From: Okapia johnstoni
Lineage: Eukaryota > Chordata > Mammalia > Artiodactyla > Giraffidae
Assembly: GCA_024291935.2 (NCBI GenBank)
Contig: CM044309.1
Location: 6,200,001 to 6,264,000 of the forward strand
Length of the DNA stretch: 64,000 nucleotides
Direction of reading: 5' to 3'
In this document: positions 12,064-23,586 of the stretch, in pieces
How positions within the stretch are numbered: position 1 is the stretch's first letter
Layout: each line of letters opens with the position of its first letter
Position numbers and translations under genes: made by a program
Notes under the pieces: model-generated
Told to the model about the DNA's origin: nothing
The model's database searches: none
Seen by the model: the letters and a program-made list of their open reading frames with translations, nothing else

Positions 12064-13005
12064 CTTACACTCAACTATATGCAGCTACACTGAGTAGCGT
12101 GTTGACCAGTGAAGGGAGATATTAAGAACTGGCTTCTAAGAAAAAATTAAAACTATATATGTGAGGCTGAAAAGAAAATTTCTTAATATATTAATATTTA
12201 TATACATACTTATACCTTGCTTCACTGTGAAAAAATGTGGTAAAATGGTAAAATATAAATAGAAAATAAAAATAAGACTAAAGAAATTAGAATACAGAGA
12301 AAAATAGAACAGAGATAATAATATAAAATAACAAAGATGAAATTATTCATAATGTTGGCATCAATATATTTTACATAGTCATTTCTAATAGAAACACTTA
12401 TTGGAAAATACATTATAATCATTGTAAATTGTAACATCTAAATTAAATTGGTGTTATATAAAGTTTTAAATATGATATCTGTAGTAAATGGGTTAATTCT
12501 ATATTAAGATTTAGTTAATTTCTCATGTTACTCTTCTTAGTAGCACAAGAATTTTAACCAAGAAGACATGTTGCTGGGGAATAAGGCGTCCGTGCCATCA
12601 GGGACAGACTGCTTGATTATCACTGGGTTTAAGTAAGTGACTGAATCATAAAAGCAAATTTGGATGCTCATAATTAATATGCTATGGAACAATGAAGGAA
12701 TAAAATTTTACCACCCATGGTCACCAATATTTTTAAATGAATGAAATATTTCCTGAAACTATTCCAACATATACTCAGGTAACAAGCAATAAACAGCACA
12801 TGTTTGCAACAAATAATTTAAGCTGCAATATATGTATATCCAATGTATGTATATATTGGATATGTCAACATATCCAATGTATGTATACAATCAAAATAAT
12901 GAAAATATTCATCATCCTGAATGTTTTCTCATTCCCCTCTCTATTTGTTACTGTCCAAATCTATCTCATTTTTCCTCAGGCACCCACTGAGGTACTTACT
13001 CTCAC
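12064..13005. other. Unique AT-rich intron
   Basis: No gene is supported. It contains an imperfect palindromic repeat at 12834-12890 built from atatccaatgtatgtata. Confidence 0.5.
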
Positions 13006-13009
13006 CAGA

Positions 13010-14067
13010 GATTAGTTTGCACTTTCTAGAATTTTATGTTAATGTAACAGTACAACATGTATGCTCTTTGTCTGAATTTTTAAACTCAGCATAATTATCT
13101 GAGCTTCATTCATTTATAGTATGAATTAGTACTTCATCCTTTTTTTATTGCTGAGAAGTATTCTGTTATATAGATATACCATAGTTTATCCATTCACCTA
13201 TTTAGGATATATGAATAGTTTCCAGTTTTTATCACAAATATGTCTGCTTTGAGTATTTGTGTATATGTTTTTGCACAAATGTTTCCATTTATCTTGGGAA
13301 GTTTCTGATTGCAATGGTATGTATATGCTTGACTTTTAAAGGAACTGTCAACTTGGCATGGTTACTTTGGCCTGGTCAGTCTTTTTAAATTTAGTCATTG
13401 TAACAAATATGTATCTCATAGAGGTTTTAATTTATATTTCCCTAATGACTAGTATTGCTTAGCATGTTTTCATGTGCTTTCTTGGCATCCATATATCATC
13501 CTTGTTAAAGTTTCTGTTCAAATCCTTCGCTCACTTCTGAGTGGCTTGTTTTCTTTTTATTGAATTTTGAGAATTCCTTACATATGCCAGATACAAATCT
13601 TTCATAATATATGTGGTTTTCAAATATTGGCTCCTCATTGATGGCATGCCTTTTTATACTCGGTGTCATTGAACAGTAAATTTTAAAAATGATGTTGTCC
13701 AATTTACCATTTTCTTTTATGAATTGTGATTTTGGCATCAATCATAAGAAATTTTGGCTTAAGTCAAAGTCATGTATATTTTAATCCTGTTTTTTTCCCT
13801 TGTTTTATAGTTATATGTCTCACATTTAGGTTTCAGCCACTTAGAAATCATTTTTACATATGGCACAAGGTGTGGATTAGAGTTGTTTTTTTTTTTGCAT
13901 GTGAACATCCCATGCTTTCAGCATCATTTGTTGAAAAATTATGTTTTCCCCACTAAATTTTGTTTGTACTATTGTGAGAAATTACTTGTACATATATATT
14001 TTTAGTTTATTTCTGGATTCTATATATTATATACATATATACTCTAATAAATATATATAATTTATTC

Positions 14068-14098
<31 letters not shown>

Positions 14099-14150
14099 AT
14101 TTCTGTTTACACCAATGTCATGCTCTTTTGACTTTAAAGTAAGACTTGAG
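13010..14150 (-). repeat. Old L1 3' portion, antisense (part 1)
   Basis: Diverged reverse-complement L1: atagatataccatagttta, tccattcacctatttaggat, then tttcatgtgctttcttggca and ttgctcacttctgagtgg-type words in the expected order. Ends in an AT-rich stretch. Confidence 0.7.
14074..14097. repeat. (TA)n microsatellite
   Basis: Perfect alternating ta tract inside the old L1. Confidence 0.9.
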
Positions 14151-14188
14151 GGAATACCCTGGCAGTCCAGTGGTTAGGAATCCAACAA
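14150..14188 (+). mobile_element. Truncated tRNA-derived ruminant SINE head
   Basis: gggaataccctggcagtcca followed by gtggttagga is the 5' start of a ruminant tRNA-derived SINE. Only about 40 bp remain, and L1 continues after it. Confidence 0.55.
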
Positions 14189-14769
14189 ATTTGGCAGGAT
14201 TCAACTTCTTAAACCCATGAATAAGGCATATTTGTCCATTTATTTTATCCATCTTTAGTTTCATTTAGCAATTTTTTTTGTAGTTTTCAGTGTATAGGCG
14301 ATCCACATGTTATTTGGCTTTAACCCTAAATATTTGGTATTTTGATGTCTTTGTAATTTGCCTCTGTAATTTTTTAAAAATTTCTATTATTTATTATTGT
14401 TTGCCAGTATGTGATGGGAGACAATTCTCTGTAGGTCACTTGCTTCTCAGCACATCTCATGAGCAGAGGCACTGATAATGTCTTTGTCTTGGCCTTTATT
14501 TCCAAAGATGTTGGTATATCAACAATCTTGGGTTATAAAGAAAACATCTCCCTCCATAGTAAAGGGAGGATTTGCTTACTTTTCAATAAAATAAATAAAA
14601 TGCCTTCTTCTGGGGAAAATTTGGGCAGTTTACAGCTTATTACACTGATCAGTTATAGATAAATGGCTGATGGCATCCAATTTTCAACACAAACAATCAC
14701 GTTGTCTATGAATACCGTTTTACTTCATGTTTATTACGCTAGATAAAACATCCAGTACAATGTTGAATG
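14189..14769 (-). repeat. Old L1, antisense (part 2)
   Basis: Continuation of the L1 antisense body (tttcagtgtataggcgatcc; then near 14690-14768 the words cacgttgtctatgaatacc and ccagtacaatgttgaatg). It is interrupted by the SINE that starts at 14770. Confidence 0.6.
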
Positions 14770-14985
14770 GAGCTTCCCAGGTGGCACAGTGGTAAAGAAT
14801 CTGTCTGCCAGTGCTGGAAATGCAGGAGATGCAGGGTAGAACCCTGGGTTGGGAAGACCCCCTGGAGGTGGAAATGGTAACTTACTTCAGCATTCTTGCC
14901 TGAGAAATCCCATGAACAGAGGACCCTGGTGGGCTACCGTCTATAGGGTTGCAATGAGTCCGTGACTGAGCACGCATGCATGCAG
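14770..14985 (+). mobile_element. Bov-tA SINE
   Basis: ggagcttcccaggtggcaca start, B-box-like region, gggctaccgtctatagggtt and the gagtccgtgactgagcac tail. More diverged than the copy at 3967. Confidence 0.88.
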
Positions 14986-15179
14986 TACATATCAGAAGAA
15001 GAGAAAAACACAAAAGGAAAAACAAGGAGAAAGAAAGAAAGAGGGCCAAGAAAAGAACAACTTAGAGAAGAAGAATGCTTAAATACATTAGTAACAGTTA
15101 TCCAGAATGACTGGTATAGGCTGAGACCACCTTATATAGAGCTGTGAACACAAACCCAGATTAGGACTTGCGTTTTATA
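14986..15179. other. Unique purine-rich intron
   Basis: A-rich/G-rich segment (15000-15080). The 61-codon frame here is low complexity and not supported. Confidence 0.5.
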
Positions 15180-15310
15180 CTTCATCCATTCAATAATTAT
15201 TTGTTTAGTGTTTACTACATTCCAGACATTGATTATAACAGATTCAACAAACTAGGACAAGCATCCTGTTTTTGTACAGCCCACGATCTAAGAAGAGTAT
15301 TTACCTTATT
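15180..15310 (-). repeat. L2-like fragment, antisense
   Basis: catccattcaataattattt followed by gtttactacattccagacat is the antisense L2 3' start. Confidence 0.5.
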
Positions 15311-15919
15311 TGAAGGTTGAAAAAAATATAAAAGGATATGTAATAGAGATGGTACAGGCTTCAAAGCTAAAATATTTGCTATTTGGTCATTACAGAGAAA
15401 AGTTTATCAGCTCCTGGTTTGAGGTATTGGAGACAACAGTATTAAAATGAAAAAATATAATAATAAAAGAACTAGAGATCTGGACCTTATGAGCCGATAT
15501 TCCAGGGAGAAGGATACAGATGAGAAAGATAAGAGAGGGGGTGGAGTGTCACCCAAAGCCCAGAGTTCTGGGACTCTTAATTCTCGTGACAAAATGAGGT
15601 AGATACCAGGAAAAGGAATAGTCTTATTGGAAGCAACCAGAGCTTCTGGCTCCCTCTGGACAAGCAATGGCACATGGAATAAAGGAGCTCATGTTCACAA
15701 CTTAATTTGAACGTAACGTGAGAAGGAAGCATCATAGCAGGGTCCTTGGAGTGGCAAAGTTTTAAGATTAGACATTTCTTTATACTGACAGTATATCAAG
15801 AGACACCACTGACAAGCTAAACATTCAAAAGTATATATGTGACAAGAGACAGAGTTGTTCCTGTTGTTAGCATCTCAACATAAGAAACACCATACTGAGT
15901 CAAATCAATATTTAACCGT
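15311..15919. other. Unique intron sequence
   Basis: Nothing recognised. The 88-codon minus-strand frame at 15407-15673 has no family signature. Confidence 0.5.
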
Positions 15920-16265
15920 ATCACTTTTATTAAAATGTTTGTTGAGCACCTGCTATACACCCAACACTGCTCTGGGCACTGAAAACACAGTGGTGTGCAA
16001 GAAAATAGAAACCAGTTCCATCTGTCATGAAATCTACATTTGAATGCTACGGGTAATTTCACATTTTTGCAAGGGCTGGTGCAAGGTGGAAGATACTGCT
16101 TTAAATGGAGTGGACAGGGAGTGCACTCTGAAGAGATCCCTTTTATGCAAGCTGTGGAAAGATGAAAAGGAGCTAGCCATTCCAGAATGAGGGAGTGAGG
16201 AGTGGCAACATGGATAAAAAGTGAGAAGGCCCTGCGGCAATAAAGAACTGAAGGGACACTGATTT
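15920..16265 (-). repeat. L2 LINE fragment, antisense
   Basis: Follows antisense L2 order clearly: gttgagcacctgctatacac, ccaacactgctctgggcact, aaaaggagctagccattcca, gagaaggccctgcggcaata. Confidence 0.75.
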
Positions 16266-16383
16266 AGGACTGCGGCAGTTTCTCCTCAGGCAATTCTGTC
16301 AGAGAGCACTATTGATCCTGGGATGAGACAGGACCCCCTGGGACAGCCCTCCAGCCATAGGCTACCTAGGGCTTCTTCTTCCC

Positions 16384-16406
16384 TCTTTTTTTTTTTTTTT
16401 TTTTTG
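16384..16406. repeat. Poly-T tract
   Basis: Homopolymer of over 20 T, probably a retroposon tail read from the other strand; no body was identified next to it. Confidence 0.7.
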
Positions 16407-16599
16407 GCTGCTACCACACACAGGACCAAAGAAAAGTGTAGGGGATAACTTTTCTCTAAATATCATGGCTCTAAGGTTCACACCCTTCAGATGTATCTTT
16501 TCTTTGTCTGCAGTGGTACAGTACATGTCTACTTCCTATATACACTATTACAGAGAGCAGGAGGACAATAATATTAATAGTAATCATACCACCAGCAGC

Positions 16600-16800
16600 A
16601 ACAGTTGGCATTTATTAAGGGCTTACTTGTACCAAGCACTTCCCATCTACTCTTGATTTAGTCTTCAATTCTGAGATGGGGAACACTAGTACCACCATTT
16701 TCCAGGTGGAGAAACTGAGGCACAAGGACTTGAGTAGCTGTATAGTTCATACAGCTAGTAAGTGCTCAAAATTAGCAATATGACTTCAGGACCATGGTAT
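16600..16800 (-). repeat. MIR SINE, antisense
   Basis: tttattaagggcttacttgt, ccattttccaggtggagaaa, ctgaggcacaaggacttgag, cagctagtaagtgctcaaaa: the MIR core read on the other strand. Confidence 0.8.
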
Positions 16801-17235
16801 TCTTATAATTAATATACTATAACCCCTCTTTCTCAGGTTATAATTTGTAAAGATAAAATAAATTCTGAGTACACATCTTGATTTTATATGGGTGGTTTGG
16901 ACTTCACTTAAAATATGACAAGTATCTTGCAAATCCTGCATTTTCATTTCTCTCATCACCACTACAAATTCTTCTAGTTTGGTCCTGAGAATAACTGCTT
17001 TATTTGGTTAAGATTCCTTTTCCTTTTCCCTCAATCTCAATCTTTAAGCTTACTCTCAGTCCTCTACTCTTAAGTAATCCATCCACTCAGTCACATTCAT
17101 TCTGTATTCTACTTTTCCTCAAGTCAGCTCAAACTTGTTCTCTTCACAGTTCTTTTAATGCTTCAACTCAGTCAGTCTCTTTTCCTTGGGCCCCCTGCCC
17201 CGAACAGACTTAAGATCTTAAGATTTACTGTTATG
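16801..17235. other. Unique intron, pyrimidine-rich
   Basis: No gene. A C/T-rich block at 17000-17200 resembles L2 sense sequence only weakly, and I do not call it. Confidence 0.45.
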
Positions 17236-17239
17236 AATA

Positions 17240-17432
17240 TTTGCAAAAGAATTTGCCCGCAATGCGGGAGACCTGGGTTTGATCCCTGGGTTGGGAAGAT
17301 CCCCTGGAGGAGGGCATGGTAACCCACTCCAGTATTCTTGTCTGGAAAATCCTCATGGACAGAGGAGCCTGGGGGCTACAGTCCATGGGGTCACAAAGAG
17401 TCGGACACGACTGAGCGACTAAGCACAGCACA
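17240..17432 (+). mobile_element. Bov-tA SINE, 5'-truncated
   Basis: Begins inside the tRNA part (gcccgcaatgcgggagacct), continues through ggtttgatccctgggttggg and ends in agtcggacacgactgagcga. Lacks the gggcttccc head. Confidence 0.92.
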
Positions 17433-18146
17433 ACTTTAGAAGGTGGGGGGACCAGTCACTTGACTTCAATTCAGTTTAATTTAATTCAAATAATCTCACT
17501 TTTGCATGCTAGACATTAGCATTTGTGCAACTGAAATTTGTCACTCAGATAAATAACAAACAACAAATTTTATTGGGTAAAATGATCCGGTGTCTTTTTT
17601 CTACTCATAAGTTTTCCTTATCTTTATGAGTAATTTCTTAAGTTTATTGAAAGCTATTTAACATAAATTGACTAAATCAAGTAAAGAGATTAAGTTGACT
17701 AAATTGCATTGAAGAGGTTATATATGAAAATAAGTGAAACAAACTTCATTGTGTACAAACAGCAAGCAATCTCAAATACTCTAAAAAAAAACCCAAATCC
17801 CTTAGTTGGTAGAAAAATTACTTTTAATTTATTAATTTATTTATTTGTGTATTTATTTCTCTGGTGCCTTTAGGCCAAATCTAAAAACTCTAAGCGATCA
17901 CAGTGCCTCCTAAATTTGACTTACAAATGGGGATATTGTATGAAAAAACATCAATTAGGGAATTAAAAATTATCTTTGATCTTGCTTCATTTATATTTGT
18001 ACTAACATATGTGGTTCATTTTACAGAATGAATTAGCTACCTAAACTCACACAATAGGTTTTATTTATTCATCCTTATGTGTACAACAAGGCCCTGGACA
18101 ACATGACCAGGATATAACAGAGCAAGACATGAAAAATATTCCTTAC
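17433..18146. other. Unique AT-rich intron beside the exon
   Basis: No repeat recognised apart from a short attt-rich run near 17826-17860. Confidence 0.5.
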
Positions 18147-18285
18147 CTTTAAAGAAGACAAAATTTCCATCACTGTTTTCATAAACTGCATCAATACTAG
18201 GAGGCAAGCCCCGCCAGAAGTAAGTAATTTGCATGGGGTATCCATCCATCACCCTGTTGTTTCTCACTCGCCAAAACCACTGGTC
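18147..18285 (-). CDS. MMP16: MMP16 hemopexin-domain exon (blade 1 to blade 2)
   Basis: This is the coding exon directly upstream, in transcription order, of the exon at 121-271. The acceptor on the minus strand is tttgctttgcag and the donor is gtaagg. It is 139 bp: 46 codons starting in phase 0 plus the first base of a Gly codon. Peptide pieces seen are [20 protein letters not shown] and then [20 protein letters not shown], ending VFFK and the split Gly. When spliced, FFK-G-NKYW re-forms an uninterrupted hemopexin blade, which strongly supports both exon calls. The domain acts in substrate recognition and dimerisation of MT-MMPs outside the cell. There is no stop, frameshift or odd residue. 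The ATG-initiated open frame to 18306 extends into intron upstream of the acceptor and is not the real start. The preceding exon, with the first hemopexin Cys and the catalytic domain, lies beyond the window. Confidence 0.95.
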
Positions 18286-19265
18286 CTGCAAAGCAAACAG
18301 AAGCAACTTTGAACAAAAGTGAGGCCTCCAGGAATTTCCCTGTACAATGGTTTAATGCTTTTACAGGTAAGCTAGTGCAGTTATCACTGTCCTACATCAA
18401 AACAGTCAAATAAACAGCTTAACAACTTGCCCACAATGATCACAAAGATTCTTGTAGCAAACTACCCAATGTCTCATCTATATATTGTGGTTAAAAACAT
18501 AATGTAAAAATACTTAATCTTAGCAGTTTACATTATCTCTAGATGGAAAAACAGAGGTATCATACATAAGACCCTGCCAGATTTGTGGCTTTAGTGAGCT
18601 TTCCAAAATATAAGAGCAGCATAGCAACACATATGCACCTTTGCATTTATAGACATATGCAAGGTCTCTACACCTAAATTGCTGGGATAAAATAGGGAGG
18701 CCATACCTTCTAGTATGCCCATGTTATACCTACAATCTCACGTAATTATAAATAGAGTCCTCTTTCACCTTCAAATGTATCCCGGTTTGGACAATAAATT
18801 ATACTGTCACCTAAAATGAACAAAGGAATCTTGAAGGAAGATCATTAGAGTGGATCCCAGTATAGGTCAACTGCTTCTCTCATTTGCTGCCATAATAGCC
18901 GATGCTTCACTCGCTCATACCACAGGCCATTTTATATTAAGTGTGTTTACTATTATCTCCAGTGAGTTAGGTACCTGTCTTGCCCCAAAGCAGATATTTA
19001 ATGAATATTTTTGACTTTTTAGACAAAACACAATACATTTTTCACCATAAATTCTTACTAAAGGCAAAAACTATTCCCCAAAAATGTATATCTGATGACA
19101 TTAAATTGTTCTCTATTGAAAATTTTGGAACAATTTAGAGACTATCCAAAGTGCTTTAAAATTAGAAAAACAGGTATATTTTAAAAATTAGTGTCCAATA
19201 AACTAAAATTAAATATTTCATTATATTTCAGTATTTACAAACAAGGTTTCCTTGGAAATTATGTG
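18286..19265. other. Unique intron upstream of the 18147-18285 exon
   Basis: Contains the acceptor and its pyrimidine tract next to the exon. No other feature is seen. Confidence 0.55.
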
Positions 19266-20207
19266 GTTGTTAAGTTGCTAAGTCATGCATGATTTCCTGT
19301 GACCTCATAGAGTGCAGCATGTCAGGTCCTTTTGGCCTCCACTATCTCCCAGAGAATGCTCAATTTCATGTTCACTAGTTGGTGATACTATCTAACCATA
19401 TTATGCTCAGCCACCTCCTCCGCCTTTTGTTTTCAATGGTTCCAGCATGAAGGTCTTTTCCAACGAGTCAGCTCTTCGCATCAGATGGCCAAAGTATCAG
19501 CTTCAGCATCAGTCTTTCCAATGCATATTCAGGGTCGATTTCCTTTAGGACTGACTGGTTTGATCTCCTTGCAGTCCAAGGGACACTCAAGAGTCTTCTC
19601 CAACACCACAATTCAAAAGCATCAATTCTTCAGTCCTCAACCTTCTTTAAGGATAAATTCTCATAATCCATAGCTGACTACTGGAATAACCATAGCTTTT
19701 ACTATACAGACCTCTGTCAGCCAAGTGATGTCTCTGCTTCTTAATATGCTGTCTAGGTTTAGCACAGCTTTCCTTCCAAGGAGCAAGTGTCCCTCAATTT
19801 CATGGATACAGTCACCATCCATAGTGATTTTGGAGCTTAAGAAAATAAAATCTGTCATTACCTCCACTTTTTCCCCTTATATTTGCCATGAAGCGATGAG
19901 ACGGGATGCCATGATCTCAGTTTTTTAATGTCGAGTTTCAAGCCAGCTTTTTCACTCTTCTCTTTCAACCTCAAGAGGCTCTTTCTTCCTCTTCACTTTC
20001 TGCAATTAGAGTAGTATGATCTACATATCTGAGGTTGTTGATATTTCTCCCAGGAAACTTGATTCCAGCTTGCGATTCAGCTAGCCCAGCATTTAGCATG
20101 ATGTACTCTGCATATTACCAGAGATCTCTTCAAGAAAATTAGAGATACCAAGGGAACATTTCATGTGAAGATGGACACAATAAAGGACAGAAATGGCATG
20201 TTGTTAA
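19266..20207 (-). mobile_element. BovB with 5' inversion
   Basis: From about 19274 to 20115 the minus strand carries the BovB 3' end and C-terminal ORF (frame 19661-19867: ITMDGDCIHEIEGHLLLGRK). From 20121 to about 20199 the strand switches: plus-strand agagatctcttcaagaaaat and acaataaaggacagaaatgg belong to the pre-RT region. The 8-mer gttgttaa occurs at 19266-19273 and again at 20200-20207. The arrangement is what twin priming produces: an inverted 5' piece followed by a sense 3' piece with the middle lost. Confidence 0.82.
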
Positions 20208-21120
20208 CCTTCTGTTGATAATTTCCATACTACTAGGCAGCGTGAATTAATAAATGTTTTGATCAACATGCAGGAGCTATGTTAACGTGAATTTAAAGTA
20301 CAAATTATTTCATGAAAAGATTGATCTAATAAAATATATATGGGCATTAAGGTCCAGACTTTAATGTCAATAGTACGTGGACACATGATATTCTGATAAT
20401 TTAAAACAAACAAAAAAAAAGCATTTTGGTCTATCTACAACAGGGGTTTTTATTTGAGTGTTAAAGTCATTCCAATCTCCATATAAAACATTTTAAAATT
20501 ATGGTAATATATATCCTAAAATAAATGAAAATGGCTGTAAACTACTGGATTCTAACAAAGAAATAACTGACTATAATTATTTATAGAACAATTAAAACAA
20601 AAAGCTCTCTAAGCCGAAGAGTTGGAAGAAATTGGATGAAATATCCCGGGAATATAATCCAACTTTTCTGAGAAGCACTTCACATTGCTAGCATCTCCCC
20701 ACAATTGAGACAGGCCATTGGCTCTTTGGGACAAAACAGGCTGCAGTCTGAAGATAAGAATAAAACCCAACATGCCACTAATGAAGGAAGAAATGAAATT
20801 TCTGCCTCAAGATAAGCAGAGCCAATCTGCAGATCTTTTCAAGGTAATGCAGAAGCATGGGTGAATTCAAGACTATTTTTCACTGACAGTAGCCTTGGCA
20901 GAGAGTTACATATATTGTAGATGCTCCAGTTGTGATTCTACTCAATATATCCACAACTTCTCTGCTTAGCAGGATTCAATGGTGCAAATAATTAGGCAAG
21001 CTTTCTGTCACAGAGGATGTAAATGTGCACTATGATTACTACAGATTACCAATTCACAAAAAGGGGCTTGTGACTAGTTTGTAGAGAGAATATATTTAAA
21101 AAGAGATTCAGGTGTCTGTG
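20208..21120. other. Unique AT-rich intron
   Basis: Nothing recognised here. Confidence 0.5.
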
Positions 21121-21124
21121 CGGT

Positions 21125-21425
21125 GTCTGTGCAAACCTTCCTTCCAGAGGAAACCTTCTCTGCCCACCTTATCTAAAACTGCAACCTCTCTTTCCACCCC
21201 CTACCCTGGCTGTCACTCTCCTCCTCTTGTTTTTTTTTTTTATCACTGATTACATTTACCCCTGTTTTACACAATACATGTTTCACTTATTTTTCTTTCA
21301 TTCTCTCTCGCCTAGAATTCAAGCTCAAGGCAAACTGGCCTGTCTTTTGTTTCCTTATGGCCTCCCATTTCCCGAAAAAAAAACAAAATAATGTCTCACA
21401 CAGGGTAAATATTTCTTGAAAGAAA
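21125..21425 (+). repeat. L2 LINE 3' end, sense
   Basis: ccttcctt...gaggaaaccttctctgccca, ccttatctaaaactgcaacc, then the tagaattcaagctcaaggca and taaatatttcttgaaag ending follow the L2 consensus order. Confidence 0.7.
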
Positions 21426-23135
21426 AATTCAGGAGGAAAGGGCAAAGTAAAAGTAAGTAAATTTTCTAAGACAAAAACTATATAGAAGAACCTAAAGGTG
21501 CTACGAATGGACAGACGATTAGTGTACATTCCGTTTCCTACAAGGGTATGATATATAAAGAACTTTGAACCACGAGCAGATGGGAAAACGTGTTTTCACC
21601 TTTCAAACAACGTAGATTTTGTTTTGGCCTATGATGCAAAGGAAAGAACGAGGAATCACCTCTCTAGAGCCCTAGACTGTTTGTATCTCGCCTCTGACCT
21701 CTTGTTGGCCAGAGTTCTTACAGAAAAGGGAGGAAGGAGGTAGGATACACTAAAAACAATCACAGCTAGCACATTTGTAAAGTCAACTTATGGAAAAGCA
21801 TCATGCTTAAAAATTACCAAAGGAATCCCTACTTAAACAGTAATATTCTACTTCAGATACAAACATTTTGGAGCTTACACACAGATTTTTCTTTCCATGT
21901 CGTATGGGACTCAGACACACCATGTTGTTCACCATTAAAAAAAAGCATACTAATTTTTAAAACTGAAAAAATAGTAATTATCCATACATAATATAATACT
22001 ATAACTATTTGGTTTTATTCCACTTATATATGCAAACAATGTTGCTTATGGAGTATCGTTATAGTAAGTGTGGTTAAACTCTATACTACAAACATGTGAG
22101 GAGCACATGAAAGATACATGTGTGTTGACACTGTTTTCTTTTTAGGTCCTGATTTTTTTTTTCCTGTTTCTTTTTGCATCGATTCTTGTTCAGAAACCAG
22201 TTTGCAATGATTGTGATGAAGAAAAGTAGAGTTTACTAAAAAATGCTTCATCAATACACTGCCTTTAGGGAAAGGAGCAACGAACTGTAGATTCAATTGT
22301 GCCAAACAGTACTATGACATGTCGCTTCCCCCCTCCTTTGGGATCTGAGGATCATGAATATTGGCAAGGTGATCTAAATTTTAATTCACATTATCATGTA
22401 ACTGAGTTGAAAAAAATAGAAAAGATTTTATTCCTCCCACTGAACTAGCAATTCTGGAGTTCCAAAAATATGAACTCTTTAAGAATGTACATTCATCCTA
22501 GAAGGGAACAGAGACAAACAGTAATTTCAAAAGGCTGTATGAAATGCTATTATTACTGCCGCTATAAAATGGGAACTACCATTTAGTGAATATAATGAGC
22601 GAGAAAACAGCTGTGCCATTAGCACACCTATCAAGAATTACCATCCCCTTATTTCTGACCTGAAGAAAGATGTTTCATTTACAAGAAAAACTATGTTCCT
22701 GATGAATAAAGTATAGGCTGTTTTTTTACTCAAGGTAATTGAGAGGGCAGTGTATTCAATTTAGTTTTTTAACCAGCCAATCTAAAATTGTCTCTTCAGT
22801 CTTTTTCTACCAACTCATCGTTTTATTTTCTTCATAATACTTATTGTTCTCTGATATTATCTTGTTTATATGCTCACCTGTGTCTCATCATAGCTTGAAC
22901 CTCATCTATTGTATTCAAACACTGCACTTCTCAGTTCTGGAACAATACCCAGTACTGTGTTAAATAAGTGCTCAAAGACAGAGAAAAGCAGCGAAAGAGA
23001 CACATAAAAGCAAACCTTTTCCTTGGCCTGGGTGCAGGGTCTTGATTTGTCAACATTTAACTGAAGTGCCCCTACAGAAAGTTTGCCATAGGCCCTCTTT
23101 ACTGCCCTTATAGTACTTATATCTACCAAAGAACT
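21426..23135. other. Unique AT-rich intron
   Basis: No gene supported. A weak L2-like ending (gttaaataagtgctcaaag) lies near 22958-22977. Confidence 0.5.
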
Positions 23136-23144
23136 TAGATCACT
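23136..23144. repeat. Putative target-site duplication, left
   Basis: tagatcact, repeated at 25859-25867; brackets the outer BovB and its odd 5' junction. Confidence 0.55.
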
Positions 23145-23586
23145 GTACTCAGTTCAGTTGCTCAGTCCTGTCCATCTCTTTGAGACCCCATGAACTGCAG
23201 CACGCCAGGCCTCCCTGTCCATCACCTACTCCTGGAGTTTAATCAAACTCATCTCCATTGAGTCAGTGATGCAATCCAACCATCTCATCCAATGTCGTCC
23301 CCTTCTCCTCTCGCCTTCAATCTTTCCCAGCATCAGGGTCTTTTCAAATGAGAGAGTTCTTCACATCAGGTGGCCAAAGGATTGGAGTTTCAGCTTCAAC
23401 ATCAGTCCTTCCAGTGACTATTCAGCACAGATTTCCTTTAGGATGGACTGGCTGGATCTTCTTGCAGTCCAAGGGACTCTCAAGAATCTTTTCCAACACC
23501 ACAGTTAAAAAGCTTCAATGCTCAGCTTTCCTTATGGTCCAACTCTCCCATCCATACATGACTACTGGAAAAACCATAGCTTTGAC
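23145..23586 (-). mobile_element. Outer BovB, 3' part
   Basis: Minus-strand BovB 3' end (cagttcagttgctcagtcct start on the plus strand) through the C-terminal ORF up to the equivalent of VKAM. It breaks off at ctttgact, where a second BovB begins; its remainder resumes at about 25649. Confidence 0.9.

Larger units (their letters stand above)
272..18146 (-). other. MMP16: MMP16 intron between the two hemopexin exons
   Basis: This is a complete intron of 17,875 bp, bounded by gtaagg at its 5' end (18146 side) and cag at its 3' end (272 side), phase 1. It contains L2, MIR, L1, BovB and Bov-tA elements listed separately. No further exon-like reading frame with splice sites was seen in it. Confidence 0.9.

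Noticed and set aside
18061..18306. ATG-initiated 81-codon frame containing the MMP16 exon
   Set aside because: Its ends lie past clear splice sites; only 18147-18285 is coding.
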